Shown: positions 26,095 through 39,250 of the stretch, one piece after another
Layout: the number at the start of each line of letters is the position of its first letter
Numbering within the stretch: position 1 is the first letter of the stretch
Source of the DNA: Saccoglossus kowalevskii
Taxonomy: Eukaryota > Hemichordata > Enteropneusta > Harrimaniidae
Direction: 5' to 3'
Assembly (NCBI RefSeq): GCF_000003605.2
Contig: NW_003137830.1
Coordinates: 209,389 to 273,388 of the forward strand
DNA length: 64,000 nucleotides
Made by a program: the position numbers and the translations under genes
The notes under the pieces: model-generated
Told to the model about the DNA's origin: nothing
Seen by the model: only the letters and a program-made list of their open reading frames with translations
The model's database searches: none

Positions 26095-26511
26095 GGGAAT
26101 CATGAATTAAATATTTGGGAATATGATATTCACAAAATGACCGTCTTATATGCGTATTTTTCTTATTTGACATTACATAAAATTTTAATGATGTATTTTG
26201 TGAACTAACAAGAACAAAATATCGACTGAAATGCACATTGGCATTTACTGGCAATGAGAGGGACGCCGTGGTGTATATACAATTCACTCATCTCGATGTA
26301 ATGGAATCATGCGTGACTGTATGCTGATAATAAACATGTAATACGAATTCATACATATTATACTGAGATTGTGACATTTTCGGGTTTATTCTGTTGCTTT
26401 TTGTTTGGATTCCGTGATTTATTCTTATTTGAAAAATACGTTGTACGTGGTCGGTATCATTATTATCTTATTTTGCGAACACGTGATAATTTTTCCGCAT
26501 TTAGAAATAAT

Positions 26512-26680
26512 TTATAGCGAGCGAAGCGAGAGCGGTCGAAGGTCGCTCGCAAAGCGAGCTCTATAGATCGCATATGTATATATACGAGTAGAAGAGAATA
26601 CCTTAGCTGTGGAATCATAGCCCTTAGTTGCCGACCGTATTATTTACGTGACTGACTCTGGCCGGCCCATAGGGCTATGG
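26512..26680. repeat. GC-rich structured repeat block
   Basis: Opens with GCGAGCGAAGCGAGAGCGG and, a few bases on, CGCTCGCAAAGCGAGC, which are partly self-complementary and far richer in G+C than their surroundings. A second hairpin pairs CATAGCCCT (26616-26624) with AGGGCTATG (26671-26679), a perfect 9-base stem. The block precedes the helicase fragment and may belong to the same insertion. No named family is recognised. Confidence 0.45.
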
Positions 26681-27217
26681 AGCCTTATGCGACTGAATAC
26701 TTGTTAAAATCCACATGCTAAATTTGGTCGTCGCGAAAATCACATTTTAAGACCTTCGAAAGTACTAGTACTCACTCTGTTTATTTACTTCCAAACAATG
26801 ACCAAAACCTATTTGCGCTGTGAAATGATGAAGGTGGTCATAACAAATTGACTTTATTTACTGTACACCGAGTCGGAGAAAAATAACTAGATGAAATACG
26901 CCATTTTGGATCCCAGAGTTCATAGCAAATAATAATTGTGTACCACGTGAACGAAATCAGTAGATACATTGCGTTTTATGTAACTAGTTTCCATTTTATT
27001 GTTAAACAAAAATCATACAATTATAAATACAGTGTGTGATTGCTTTTTTGGAAAGATGAGAATAACATTTCATAAAAACAATTAAATAGTTTAAATATAC
27101 ATTAGTGAATATAGAAAATGTATAAAAAAAATACGCACCAACTTAAGGGGTCTTCATGTATTCTTTCTAAAACTTTGAGCCTATCACTGGAGTCAATCTG
27201 ACAATGGATAAACTAAA

Positions 27218-27320
27218 CCTTATCTAAGAGATAAGCAAAAAGAATTGTGTGGCAGTTTTGCCAACTGGTTATGGGAAGAGTGAGTGCTTTATTCTTCCAC
27301 CACTGTATCACAAGACCGCC
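27218..27320 (+). pseudogene. Broken RecQ/DEAD-like helicase fragment (Walker A region)
   Basis: One frame reads LRDKQKE, as in the stretch before motif I of RecQ-like helicases. After a shift of frame near 27245 the next reads CVAVLPTGYGKSECFILPPL, a textbook motif I (GxGKS) with the preceding hydrophobic strand. The later helicase motifs (DEAH, SAT, motifs IV-VI) are not found downstream in any frame, so only about 35 codons of a several-hundred-residue domain remain. The piece is a dead gene copy or part of a decayed element. It has no intact start, exon borders or partner genes. LPTGYGKS is seen in expanded helicase-like families of marine invertebrates, from general knowledge. Confidence 0.6.
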
Positions 27321-27580
27321 GAACGAGATTACGTTTATTTTGCGCTAGGGATTGTAGGATGTCAATGGCTGCCATTTTCTCGTAATTTGGTTGGTTTACG
27401 CGGTAATTGTTTGAAAATATCACAAATTATTGCTTATTTATAAACACAAATTTCAAACAAAAGTGTGTATGTTGTTTATCCAGCGATCAATTCACAATAA
27501 AGTTAAGTTACACCATCGTAATCGATAGCAAAAAGCGATTCAATTTACCGTAGATTTCTGTTTTTAAACGGTGATAGATC

Positions 27581-27659
27581 CCGTAGCTCTATGTTCGACA
27601 TACAACAACAAAACAAGAAGACGTCCAAATTAAAGTGTTAGGGCTAAATAGAGCTACGG
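27581..27659. repeat. Perfect 12-bp inverted repeat with 55-base loop
   Basis: CCGTAGCTCTAT at 27581-27592 is exactly complementary to ATAGAGCTACGG at 27648-27659. A perfect 12-base match at this distance is unlikely by chance. It lies 260 bases past the helicase fragment and may be an element terminus or an RNA hairpin. Confidence 0.7.
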
Positions 27660-30600
27660 AACCGCAGCTACTATATACCTGAGTGAAAACGGTGTACTTT
27701 CGGTCAATGGATGCGCCATTTTTTTTTTACAAATTATGCAAAGAGAAACAGCTGATTCATGATAAAGCACCTTCATAATGTTCTTCACTGAAAAAACAAT
27801 CGTTTTCCGGAAAATAGTGTTTCGGGTCATTTTGATCAGGGCAACACACGAATTGTGCGTGGCGCCATCTTGAATTCCGATCAACTCACGCGTAAACGAA
27901 TAACCCAATTTCTGCAGTTCACGCACTTCGACGTTGTATGGTTACGTCAGTTCTATTTTTAATAAATGAATAAATGCGCTTGCTCGCCAGATATTGCCTG
28001 CCACATATTACATTCAGTGTTTCAAGAGAATTTGAAGTATATCATGGCTGTTATAAATATCTTCTTTAAGCGTCCAACTGTTCCCCTGCTGGTTTAATGC
28101 AATTTATGAAGGCGTATTATACAAAAATTCGCTAACAGCGCCATCTAACGCTATTTCTTGTATACTCATTTGGTTTTATCTGCTAGTGGAGTGGAAATTT
28201 TGCTCGATCTCACTTATCAAATTATTATAAAGCTTTGGTATTGTTGCATGCATCTCAAATACCATACAAAATTAAATTTAATACTATATTTTCCACAATA
28301 CGTCACTTTAGGGCAAGAGAGAATTATCCCCCTTTCTCAATTCGGCCGCCACGTTCTAACTCTTGTCAAGGCCATACACAATAAAACAGCCTGGTATCGA
28401 ATACTAGCAATAACACGTCAATTGCTATCACATATAACCTTACAATGGGATATCTCTGTATCATACTACTGTGGGAGTACCATCAATTGAAGTGACATAT
28501 GCAATCAAACATATAATATTACAGTGGAATATCTGCATTATACGACAATTAACAATTACATCTGATATTTATCGCCAAGTCTACAGAAATGCATATTACA
28601 TAGGTGACTCAATATTAACTTATTGCATATAAAGTAATTTGTCAAGATAAATAAAGTGAAACAGTTTGATTTATTACATCTGTGTGATTAGTTATATTTC
28701 TGTTCAAGATATTGTGAGCCTGAACTTATAAACACCGAAAACATGGATTCTTCTGTACAACAATGCAATTAGTCAGTTGCCTATTATGGATTTTGTTGCT
28801 CGATGATGATATAGAAACAAAACCCTGGTCTTACAACATCAATGACTCAATACACTTTTAAACATTTATACTGAGTTTTTTTTTTAAATATATATTATAA
28901 TATTGTTATAAAATTTTATTAAAAATAATACTTGCGTTGGAGTTTTGTTATATTTTCATTTTTACAACAGTTTTCTCAAAAAGAGACATTTCATACTATG
29001 ACAAAGATCGGAAAATACAAGTTTATTTGATGATAATTACAAATGTGCTCACTTGACATAATTTTGTGATACTAAATCTTCATTCATCCACATACAAACG
29101 CAGACATTTACAATGACTAGTTCTAACTATATGGGGTTTGCTTAAATTTATACAATCAACACTTGGTCACTTGAGCCTCTGTCTCCCCATAACGGGAGAA
29201 AAAATCTTATATCAAGCAATGTATTCAAATGATACTACCGAGCATATTTATACTTTCAGCCGATGTTTCTCTTAGATGTATTTATTCACTGAAGGAGACG
29301 ACCATGTTTGAACATTTCTTTTGCGGATTGCATGTCGCCTGAAGTTTACACAGGAGCGCATGGCTAGTATTGTTAAAATTTTAATAAATGAATTATTTAT
29401 TAGTGACGTCGCTTAGGGAACTGTATACCAAACTATTAGCATCTCGCATGCCTAAATGTTCAATGTTGTTCAACTTTTATTTACAAACTGGCGACAGTTT
29501 GTCTTTTTCTCGTGCTAATAGACGTATCCATCAAATGTCAACTAGATGTAAAGTGCTATTCATCCGCTCTGTGGCAGTGTATCACAATTAATATAATGAT
29601 GTTAGACTCTTTTAAAAAGAAGGGATAGCGTTAGACATATTGAGTAACCTAAGTGTGTTCAAATACGACAGGTTCTTATCATCTTGTTTACGATTGAACG
29701 GACGTTTAGGCTAAATATACGAAATGGCACACCTAATCAGGAAATATTGTTATGGAATGACCATGGAGGGTAAAATTATGAAAAAGAAAGTTGGGTAACC
29801 ACACATTTTTCAAGATTCTGGGTCTTATTTTTTGCTGACATCGTTATATGTGACTATTTTACGTCCACATGTGTTTTACGGACGTTTTTGTAAATAACCT
29901 ATAATACCAACTACTGGTATTTAATCAACTGTTTATTCACATTTTTACTCAATACATTTGTTTACCATGGTAAATAATCATAATGGCAATTCAAAAATAG
30001 AACATTTTAATAATGTGCATAAAAAAACTATTAGACAATAAAAACACTGCTATATATGATAGAATAATTAAGCTAATTGTATATAAAGTGAAAAAAAACA
30101 CATATAGGGCTCCTAACCATTTTTTATGTTGTCCGAATTTCAATAAAATCGGAATTTATCATAGCGGGCGCCATATGAACAACTGTATTTCCTCATTTCC
30201 ATGGGAACCAAACACCCCGTTATACATACGACTTTTGCCCTACTAAACAATGTCTACTGGGTACACATTATGTAATAAAAAAGCATTTGCATGAACGCAT
30301 CGATAAACACATTTTCTTCCGACAAAGCTCCGTGAGTCTGAACAGAGACGAGCCGAAGTAAGCTGCACTAACCAAGTATTAGATTGATGAAACGTGTGTC
30401 TGAATATTACTGCACACTCGTAGGTAGCTGATTAATGGCCCGATTATACTTATATTAAGATGAAACAGTAGACGTGCTGTTTCTAACGCACCAGTTACAT
30501 TACTATATACATAGAATTATAATTTAACCGAGTAATCTTTAACTGTAACTATCTAGACCATATACATCTGTCCAAGTTTTCGTGTTCGTGTGTAGGAAAT

Positions 30601-33600
30601 GGATATACAATCTGATTAAAGTACACCTTTCTATTTAAGCTGTATGTGGTGAGGCCCAGAATTAAGGTACGTTAACAAACGCTGTCGCTTAATAAATTGG
30701 ATGTTTTGCAATTCAACATACAGTACTACAATTAATCAATTGGTCAAATGTGACGCTTTGTTTTGTCGAGAGCACATACCTTCAGTAAAAAATCCATTTA
30801 TTTTAGCCTTATATATTGTTTTTATTAATAGCAATCATTTATGTATTGTTTAATCGCGAAAGCAAAAAATACAATGTGGGAGAAAATAAGGCGAGCCATG
30901 CACTGAATCTAAATAAACTTTCAAAAATATAGCTACAACATACGCGTCGATAAAAACAAAACAATTTTTAAAATATGTTGCAATCGACATTCAAGTCAGT
31001 ATTGTAATTAGCAGACTAAATGCACTCAACGTGATATAATATTAGATTGTCTACGGCCTTGAACGGGATTCATAGCGTGTTTTCGAATTGGCAACTTTCT
31101 CATTATTAGGTTTGCTGAAGCAACACATATATACTCAATGTCTGAGACGCATAACGTAACTTTGTGTTCATGAATACATATGTGAGCTATTTGGGTTAGT
31201 TAATTGTTGGATGTTTTGGGTAGCTGTTTGAATTTTATTATTTTAGTAAGATCTATTCTTTTCCTATTGTTACATCATTATCATTCTCTAACTGATTTGA
31301 CAATATAGTGCAGTGTACTTGTAATTTTTCGGTCTCTAACCATGAAGTTATAAACCACTGAATTCAAGGGAAAAGGAATCCGCGGACACATTTGATTGGA
31401 TAAGTGCCAAGTCGATGTATTCGCTAATTTGATGCAAGTCTGTTGTTGTTAATACATAATCAAGAATACAAGAGAAGAATGATTAATTTATACAATCGAT
31501 ATTGTACTTGATATATATGATATATATATATAAACGCCTTAACCAATGGGCAGAAGTTTATTGGTTCGATTAGACATAAATGAAATTGTTTAATTTATTC
31601 CAGTAATTAATCTTATTTATGGTGTTTGTGCAAACGTTCGCAGTGCGGATTGATGGCTATGTGACTAGTGAGCGTTCTAACATCCGGCCGCCTTCCCGTG
31701 CAGCCAATTCTGTCAACGAGAATTAATGTAGCGGATGTTTTACAAAGACGAGTCCCACAGCATGACGCCAGCTTCTAAATCACAACAAATTAGCCACGAA
31801 CGTCAGTTTCAAATTTGTGAAAACGGATACATTTGTTCAAATACGACAAAAAGAGACGCGGCGTAACTAAGAAAGATCATTGCGTAGAGTATAACAGCAT
31901 TACGAGGCCGGGCATTTACAACGTAAGTATTGAATAACAACTTACAATAGAACACAGTAGTTTTTCCATCGCTATGCTATCTCTGTAATTGAACAATTTT
32001 GTGCAATTATATGTGATTGGTGGTGATTTATTTAATCACTGTTAGTTGTATTCAGAGATCAAGGTCACACTATTCAGAGAGCAAATCACGAACATCAGAT
32101 TATGATAATTATGATAATTAAAAATCTCATCAACTGCAAACGGTTTCTTACATCAATAGTTGACATAAAGTTATAAAACTGATTAAAAAGAAAACATTTC
32201 GCTTGTAGTTCATAGTTTAAAAAGATTTGACACACGATAATAGATATTTTTGTTATAAGTAACGTGTTTGTTGCAGTTGTAAATATCACATTATATTCCA
32301 TATTGATGGAAACATTGGAAAAATGCCAGGATACATAATATTCATATGCAATATATTTCCAAGACTTAGATGTAAAAAATAAGACTTTCACAACCCAATA
32401 ATTCTAGTTTCGCAGAATTACATAAACATATCTCAAATTAATTAGCATTTTCCCTCGGTGTAATGTACTGCTTGATGCTATGTTTGTCAGAGGTAACTAC
32501 CCGTGAAACATTTTTAGAACTAGTCATGTTGTCAGGTAGACTAGTTGAGCGATTATTGTAAAAAATCACACATAACACGGACACTCAGATTATTATGTTG
32601 GCACAGTCTGACAGACAGCCACACATTGGTTGGTTATCAACAGTTTGCCCCGGGTAATGTAATGACTTACGAGAATGACGCAAGCCATGCTCATTATTAT
32701 CAGAGCTTCCAAGCAGAAAGATAAATAATCTTAAATTGGTGAAAAGTATATTGAATAAAAGCGATCCGCAACCGACGTTATTGGGTAATTTCGTTATCTG
32801 AAGAATTTGCATTTTAGTCATTTACTTTTAATTGAATCTGATTAGAACGTGTAATATACATGTGCTAAACTGGAAACAATCTTCAACTTTGAGCTGTCAT
32901 ATATCTGAAAACATTCATGCATGTTTGGACGCACTTATGATGATCAGTTGATTAAAAAAATATGAATATATACATCCCGTTTATATTAACACATATCAAT
33001 ATCAATACATGGTACGGGTTCACGCATTTGAGCTGAATATTATTATGACGTCATAAGATGACAAATTCACTCAGAGCACAATCAGTAGGAGTAGGTAACA
33101 ATTTACAGTATAGTGAAGTATATGCATCTATAATTAATCGATTGACAACCATATTCTTATAACATCTTGCAATATATATCAACAATGTGTACCTGTATAC
33201 ATGAATTTCATAAATGTGTTATATATTGTTACTGTGCCCTTAATTGATTGGGTCATCACATGACTTGTTCAGATACTAATTATTAGCCATTCTGTTCGGC
33301 CTGAGAAACCCATCGCATGAATATGAACATACTATTTGTATATTACCATAATGTCGATGAATATATAAATACTATAACATGCTTTAGAAAAAAACGGGTT
33401 TAGCTCAATGCATACATTTTTGTAGAAGTTAAAAGCAATGAATTAGATACATATCTAATTAATAAATTTACATAAGGAGAAAATACATGTTGATCAGTAC
33501 AATGTGTTGGCATCTAATTCAAAAATTAATAACCGTCTTCCTAGTATAGTTCACACACGTTGAATTTGATAGTGACATATTTACCAGTACCATGGGTTGG

Positions 33601-34416
33601 TACGTAGAAACGTGGAAATTTGTAGAGCATACTACTTGTATCACGCATATGCAGTTATTTGAAATGACTCTCCAATATACATAATAACAATTGATCAGTT
33701 GCAATCATGTGAAATTGTCCATATCCACCAAGGACACTAATGCTCTTACATTTGTAATTTGACTATCAGTTATGTTTTAAGGATGGGTCGCATTCCGAAC
33801 AGTATTTAAATGAAAGTTCAAAGATACCGGCTGCACGAACAGAAGTATTGGTGATTTAGACAAACGGAAGTATATATCCAATCATGGTGTATGTCTCGCT
33901 ACTTAAACAGACTAATCTCAAACGGTTTTCACTTTCGCTATTTTCACAGAATGCCTTCACATGTTTAATAATGCCAGAGTGAATAACCTATAATGATCAA
34001 GTATCATATAGCATTCATGTATCGGCAATTACATCATTATTAAGGGGGTTTAAGCAGAATTCAAATATTGCATTACTGAGCATGTTATTGTGCATATGAG
34101 CTATGCGTTTCATATTGATTATAATTTCGAGGAGTTAAATCAATGTACACTTAATAAAAATTAAATTTGCTTTCTGCATAAATATCATAACGTTGATCAA
34201 TGGTACTAACGGTACTGTACTGAAAGATTTGTTTTATAATACATCACTGAATGAGGTGCGATTAATGAGGATTGAATATTTGTTGTTAACTGTTGCAAGA
34301 ACCATGAAAGGCTATGTTATTAAAAGTAGCAGAATGAGTATAATGCCGCTCAATCTCCGGTGATTGTTATCAGCACAGGGAGATGAATACACTTATATCG
34401 ACTTCCCGACCTGTCT
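27660..34416. other. Gene-poor stretch, nothing firm seen
   Basis: AT-rich sequence with short ORFs that lack recognisable domains. Near 30110-30200, TTGTCCGAATTTCAATAAAATCGG-type sequence and CGGGCGCC resemble pieces of old dispersed repeats. A near-perfect (TA/GATATA) run is at about 31507-31530. No RNA gene was recognised. Confidence 0.5.
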
Positions 34417-34420
34417 TTAA

Positions 34421-34558
34421 AGGGTGGTGGCGGTCATGCCGCGTCCTGTTCTATATGGCGACATATACAACGCGTATAGCGACGTATACAACGCGTGTAA
34501 AATACGTTGTTTTTTTTACATGAAACTCCAACACGCGCTGGGCGACAACCACCACCCT
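34421..34558. mobile_element. 138-bp TTAA-flanked MITE (piggyBac-like target)
   Basis: The terminal inverted repeats AGGGTGGTGG (34421-34430) and CCACCACCCT (34549-34558) are exact complements. Each is bordered by TTAA (34417-34420 and 34559-34562), the target duplicated by piggyBac-type transposases. Inside are two tandem, slightly different copies of a 20-base unit containing TATACAACGCGT. There is no coding capacity, so it would have been moved by a transposase encoded elsewhere. The intact ends suggest a fairly recent insertion. Confidence 0.75.
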
Positions 34559-34562
34559 TTAA

Positions 34563-37200
34563 CTATTATCTTTGTGCTAGGTATACATAAGGTGTGATTT
34601 ATTAAAACAGGCTTTTCATGTTTGTTGCGAAAACATAATTTAACTCTGAATCTTACACATTTCAAATCCGCAGATACATCTGGCAAGATCGATGTACATG
34701 TCAGATATCGCTACTTCACCTCAAAGGTACTATACGCCCGGTGATAATAACCCGCAAAATACCTTAGCCAGCTGTTCATAATATCTTGTTGCCAAATTGC
34801 AATTATAATGCAGATGTCATCCAACGAATTGAAAATAAGTCACCGTGTTTGAGAAGTCTGTGTTAAATCCCAGGTGTCTCATTTATTTATATAGTAATTG
34901 ACGACTTCACAACAGTCTATTTTTCATTGGAATATAATCCAATCGTTCATCTTGGGAAAATTAGTATTTGTCGCCTATCTAAATCGAAAACATGGGCCAA
35001 TACGCCAAGCTATAATTCGGTACTGCGTACTTATACAAACACGTATGTTGTTCGTTGACGTTGATGAAAACGCATGATACTGATACGATAATTATATCAG
35101 TTCCAGGAGTGCTGCAAACACTGGTTCCTAAGCGCGTGCTAAGCAAGTAACATTCGATGAAATGATGTTAATCAAGCAGCAATCAGACTAAACACAAACA
35201 AACAATATAACAGTAAATTGGAACTAGAAAATGTGATTGTCACACAATTCCGAGTGTTAGTAACAAGCCAGTCTAAATTCTCGTTTCATTTTAAGCGTTC
35301 AATTCACCAGACATAACCTAGAGCCATTATTATGGTCGAACTCAGATCTTGTATTGGCTGAATCAAACATTTCGCGCACATGTTCTATGCATCACATGAA
35401 ATCCATATCCATATGTTACATTTCAAACACGGCGACACAAAGCGTACAACACGCATTTATACGCTGAAAAATGATATAACGTTACTTGCCAATACACGGA
35501 TGGGATATGTGATCTAGATTCACGTGAGTGTGATGAGTGGCATATCGAACTCATGTAAACTAATATTTGCATGATTTATAGGTTTCTCTAATCTTTTTGT
35601 CTCGGATCAACTTATGTGAAAAGTTGATATGGATTATTCTAGGTTAAACTATAGACGCATTGTTATTTTTCGACATTCAATCTGCGGCGTACCTATCCTG
35701 AACTTTTCTTATACTTTATTGGTCACATAGACTGACACTTAGATGTTATTAAACGATTATTATTATTAATTACTTGTCATATCGCGTTGTATTTATGAGG
35801 TTGCTGTGTAATACATCATATGTGGTTTCATGATTGATCAACATGTACACGAATACAGATTATTTCGTGCACTGAATGCTATTGTTTTGATCGTGATTGC
35901 TTATGGCGTTTATGAAACTATTTTGAAACGATTTGGGAAAGTGCTCAATTGGTCTGAAACAAAAAACAAAATACTCCAAAATCCGGATATATATGTAGTC
36001 GATAGAATGTACAAATGAAAGAGTACTATACAAAGTTAGGAACAAAGTTATGAATAAGGTTTCAAATGTGCGGTAGTTTCTGCTCTTCAATATAGTGTTT
36101 CCGTAAGAACACTTACAAATAAGTTACTGTTATCGATCATTGACCATAAACAACATTTTTTAAACGTGCGTAGTCATAATAATAAATAGTTCCGTAAAAT
36201 AGCCACTACGCATTCTATGCATGATTATAATTGTTTCTCTGTGACTAAGAGGCAAAAAAAAAGAGATATTAACAACAACGAACCCCATACCAAAAAGGCA
36301 GTGGATACTTCAAGCTTGGTTAATACATGTCTTGTCGAACGCTTTAGACAACACACGATGTAACTTTGTTTGTTTATGATAGTATTGAACTTGTGGTAAA
36401 ATGATTACACTCAACAATTCAAAATGGATTTCCAGACCACTCTGGGAGCTAAACACTCGACATTCAGTGCGTGGTAATCAGTTTGTATTATGTTCCCCGC
36501 TCAATCAGTTGTTCAACAATTGTTCAGTGTTCAGCTATATACGTTGTTTGTTGTATGATGTTTTCGAATTGTTCATTGCCATCCAGTTGCTTTGCGCGGT
36601 GCTCACTTCACGTAATTTCGAACTGCGGTTTTTGGTACAGTGTGTGTGGCGTGTTATAGATAGCACACCTGACGACAGCAATGGCGAGGCAATTGTCGTC
36701 ATTGTGAGTTAGAGTACTGTGTTTACATGTTGTAATATTTGATTGCATGTATGATTTATCCATGGACACACTAACTTTCTTTCCATGCCTAGCATTCGTC
36801 ATCGTGTATTTGATATAATACATTCCGGTAGGTGATGTATGTCAATTTCATGTATTGATTATACACGTCAAGTATAGTTCTTTACGTGTCATAATTACTC
36901 AAATTTCAGGAATCAAAAAACGAATCGAGTGCACCAATGACACTAATAATATCGTACGACGTGATGTATATAATTCACACAGACGACTGTAATTAATGTT
37001 TAATGCCTTATACGCATCGGGAACACAATATAGTGCCACCAATTTAAATCAAGACTGGTTCCAGGATACAGTAATTTCACCTGAGGCATAGTTCAGACAT
37101 TTCGTGCAAAACTGAGACATTATGACGCCACGAGAATTAAATGCCTTGTCGATATGAAAGTGGCACTTGTAGAATTGATTGAATTGATTGACAATGTTAA
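34563..37200. other. Gene-poor stretch with one 103-codon ORF
   Basis: Mostly AT-rich and featureless. From 36401 to 36712 (+) a 103-codon ORF with an ATG start lies in locally more G+C-balanced sequence. A second frame is open over part of the same stretch. The translation is rich in cysteine and hydrophobic residues with no known motif, so I do not call it a gene. Confidence 0.45.
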
Positions 37201-37204
37201 GACA

Positions 37205-37373
37205 TATCAGACGACCAACCAGCGGTGGCGGCACAGGGGAAGAGCGGTCACCCCTTCAAAAAATGTTGGGGGCGTTGCCCCTATAAAATCAAGCCGAAAC
37301 CTTTTGTGTCAGCAAAATTTGCCTCTCAAAATGCAGGAAATTTTAAAAAGAAGCATGCCCCCGGACCCAAGGT
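37205..37373 (+). repeat. Probable decayed DNA-transposon-type repeat
   Basis: GC-richer block with GGTGGCGGCACAGGGG, GTTGGGGGCGTTGCCCC, AAAATGCAGG and GCATGCCCCCGGACCC. Closely similar wording is familiar from abundant old repeats in marine animal genomes. I give no family name. It is followed by a short GATAA/GGTAA run (37374-37392). The apparent ORF through it is a shadow. Confidence 0.35.
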
Positions 37374-38768
37374 AAGATAAGATAAGGTAAGGTTGGTAAG
37401 CAGATATCGTCCCTCCATGCGAAATTACGTGTCGCTGTTTGTACTATTATATATTACATCATTATATTGTACATCTCTGGATTAACTATTATATCACATA
37501 GATCACGGAATGTTACAATTCAATAATTTGTAATAACTGCTCGCATTTTATCACATATAAAACCAGAAGGGATAATCAGAGGTAGAGGTAATGTTTTCCA
37601 AAGCATTCTGTCTGCATTTTATTATTTTTTTACAGAAAGATTAAATCCTAAAAGTATATGTCTTACTTTGTTTGACACATAGTATTATATTTATGAATTT
37701 AAATATAGGTTTAACAAATATGTATCTAAAAGAAGTACTAATATGGTAGCCATCGATACATCGATAGATTGGGTTGGTGAATACGTGAGTAACAACAACT
37801 AATGAATCATTGATTGTAATTGTTATCGTCTTCATTGGAAACCACCCCGAAATCGTGCAATAATAGACGTGCCCAATGATAAAAAACTATCGTTGTAGGC
37901 TATTATTGCTGAATACAATTTGTCAATTTCGTAAACACGTTTCTAGACCACAGGTCTAAGGCATGCTTATTGTATCAAAGGCTGATATATATTCAGACAC
38001 TAGTCGGCGCTGTTCAGTTCAGTTAATATAGAAGCAAGTTACCTGAATACGTGTCGTATTAAATACGCATTGATCTATGTTTAATACCTTTAATGATAAT
38101 CCCCACAAAGAACACAACAGTGAGGAATTACCAAAGCACACTATTTTGTGTCTACATAGACTCATTGCCAAAATAATCATCATTATCAGGGAGACTGATG
38201 AATGCTATGCTTGACTATAAATATATTTTCATTGGAACAACCTTAGGAAAATATTCTATTATTAATCGACACTAAGGCGCTTTATATTATGAATTTCACT
38301 ATATGACTAAATCGGTTTATGAAAAGTGATATCTAATAGCGCCCTCAGCCGATTTGTGCTCTATCAATAGGTTACGATCGTTTTCAGACCAAAGATATTT
38401 GCAGTGATATACACTCATTTTGTAGTTCTTTTTCCCACAGATGTATATTCCTTTTGAGTTACAATTTAACAGTAAGTTATTGATATATTATAACACATCT
38501 TTTTTTTCCAAATATATTGAATTCAATAAAAATATATTATAATAACATGGCCTATTTTTAACGATATGCGAGATCTCTTTACTTAACCTTTGTACATTCA
38601 TTTTGGTATATTGACTTTCCTTCAGAATTATCGAAACACGAAAAGCAGGAATCATTAGTAATCAACATCGGATAAGAGATTGAGAATTTGTTCAGTAAGG
38701 ATATTACTTTGAATACTAAAACAAATACTTATATTTTGTGAAAAAATGTTTCTATGTTTATTTTAATG

Positions 38769-38769
<1 letters not shown>

Positions 38770-38824
<55 letters not shown>
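38770..38824. repeat. (TTA)n microsatellite
   Basis: About 18 uninterrupted TTA/ATT triplets. Confidence 0.98.
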
Positions 38825-38826
<2 letters not shown>

Positions 38827-39232
38827 GTATGTAATGTAACATGCATACTGGGTAAAGTATCCTTTTTAATTTATAGAGAATGATAATATAGAGTGCGCAA
38901 TTATACTGATCTACCTACCAACACTATCATACCTAAAGTTAAAACCACGATGGTATTTCCTTCTCAAAATTCAAATCCATGTACTTTTACTGGTATCCCT
39001 ATTTACTACTCACATTGTGGCTTGGATTCCAAGTTCGACCTCAGATGACCTTATAATGCGTCTTCAATATTTGAATTCAATATTCAAACTTTGAATGTGC
39101 GACGAAATTCAAAAAAGGTTATTGAGAAATATAATAAAAATAATAGGTCTTTACAGATCCCCGAGGAAGCACTTATATATTAAATGTATATACTGTTGGT
39201 TACGGAACGATTCACAATCTTGAGACCGTTTG

Positions 39233-39250
39233 AACGGTCTGTAGTCTAAT
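39233..39250. repeat. Perfect short hairpin
   Basis: AGACCGTT, a 2-base loop TG, then AACGGTCT. The exact 8-base arms have a tight spacing. Function is unknown; it could be a protein-binding dyad. Confidence 0.5.

Noticed and set aside
36401-36712. 103-codon ORF
   Set aside because: No domain, no splice or poly(A) support, and a second frame is open over the same sequence, so chance is the simpler explanation.
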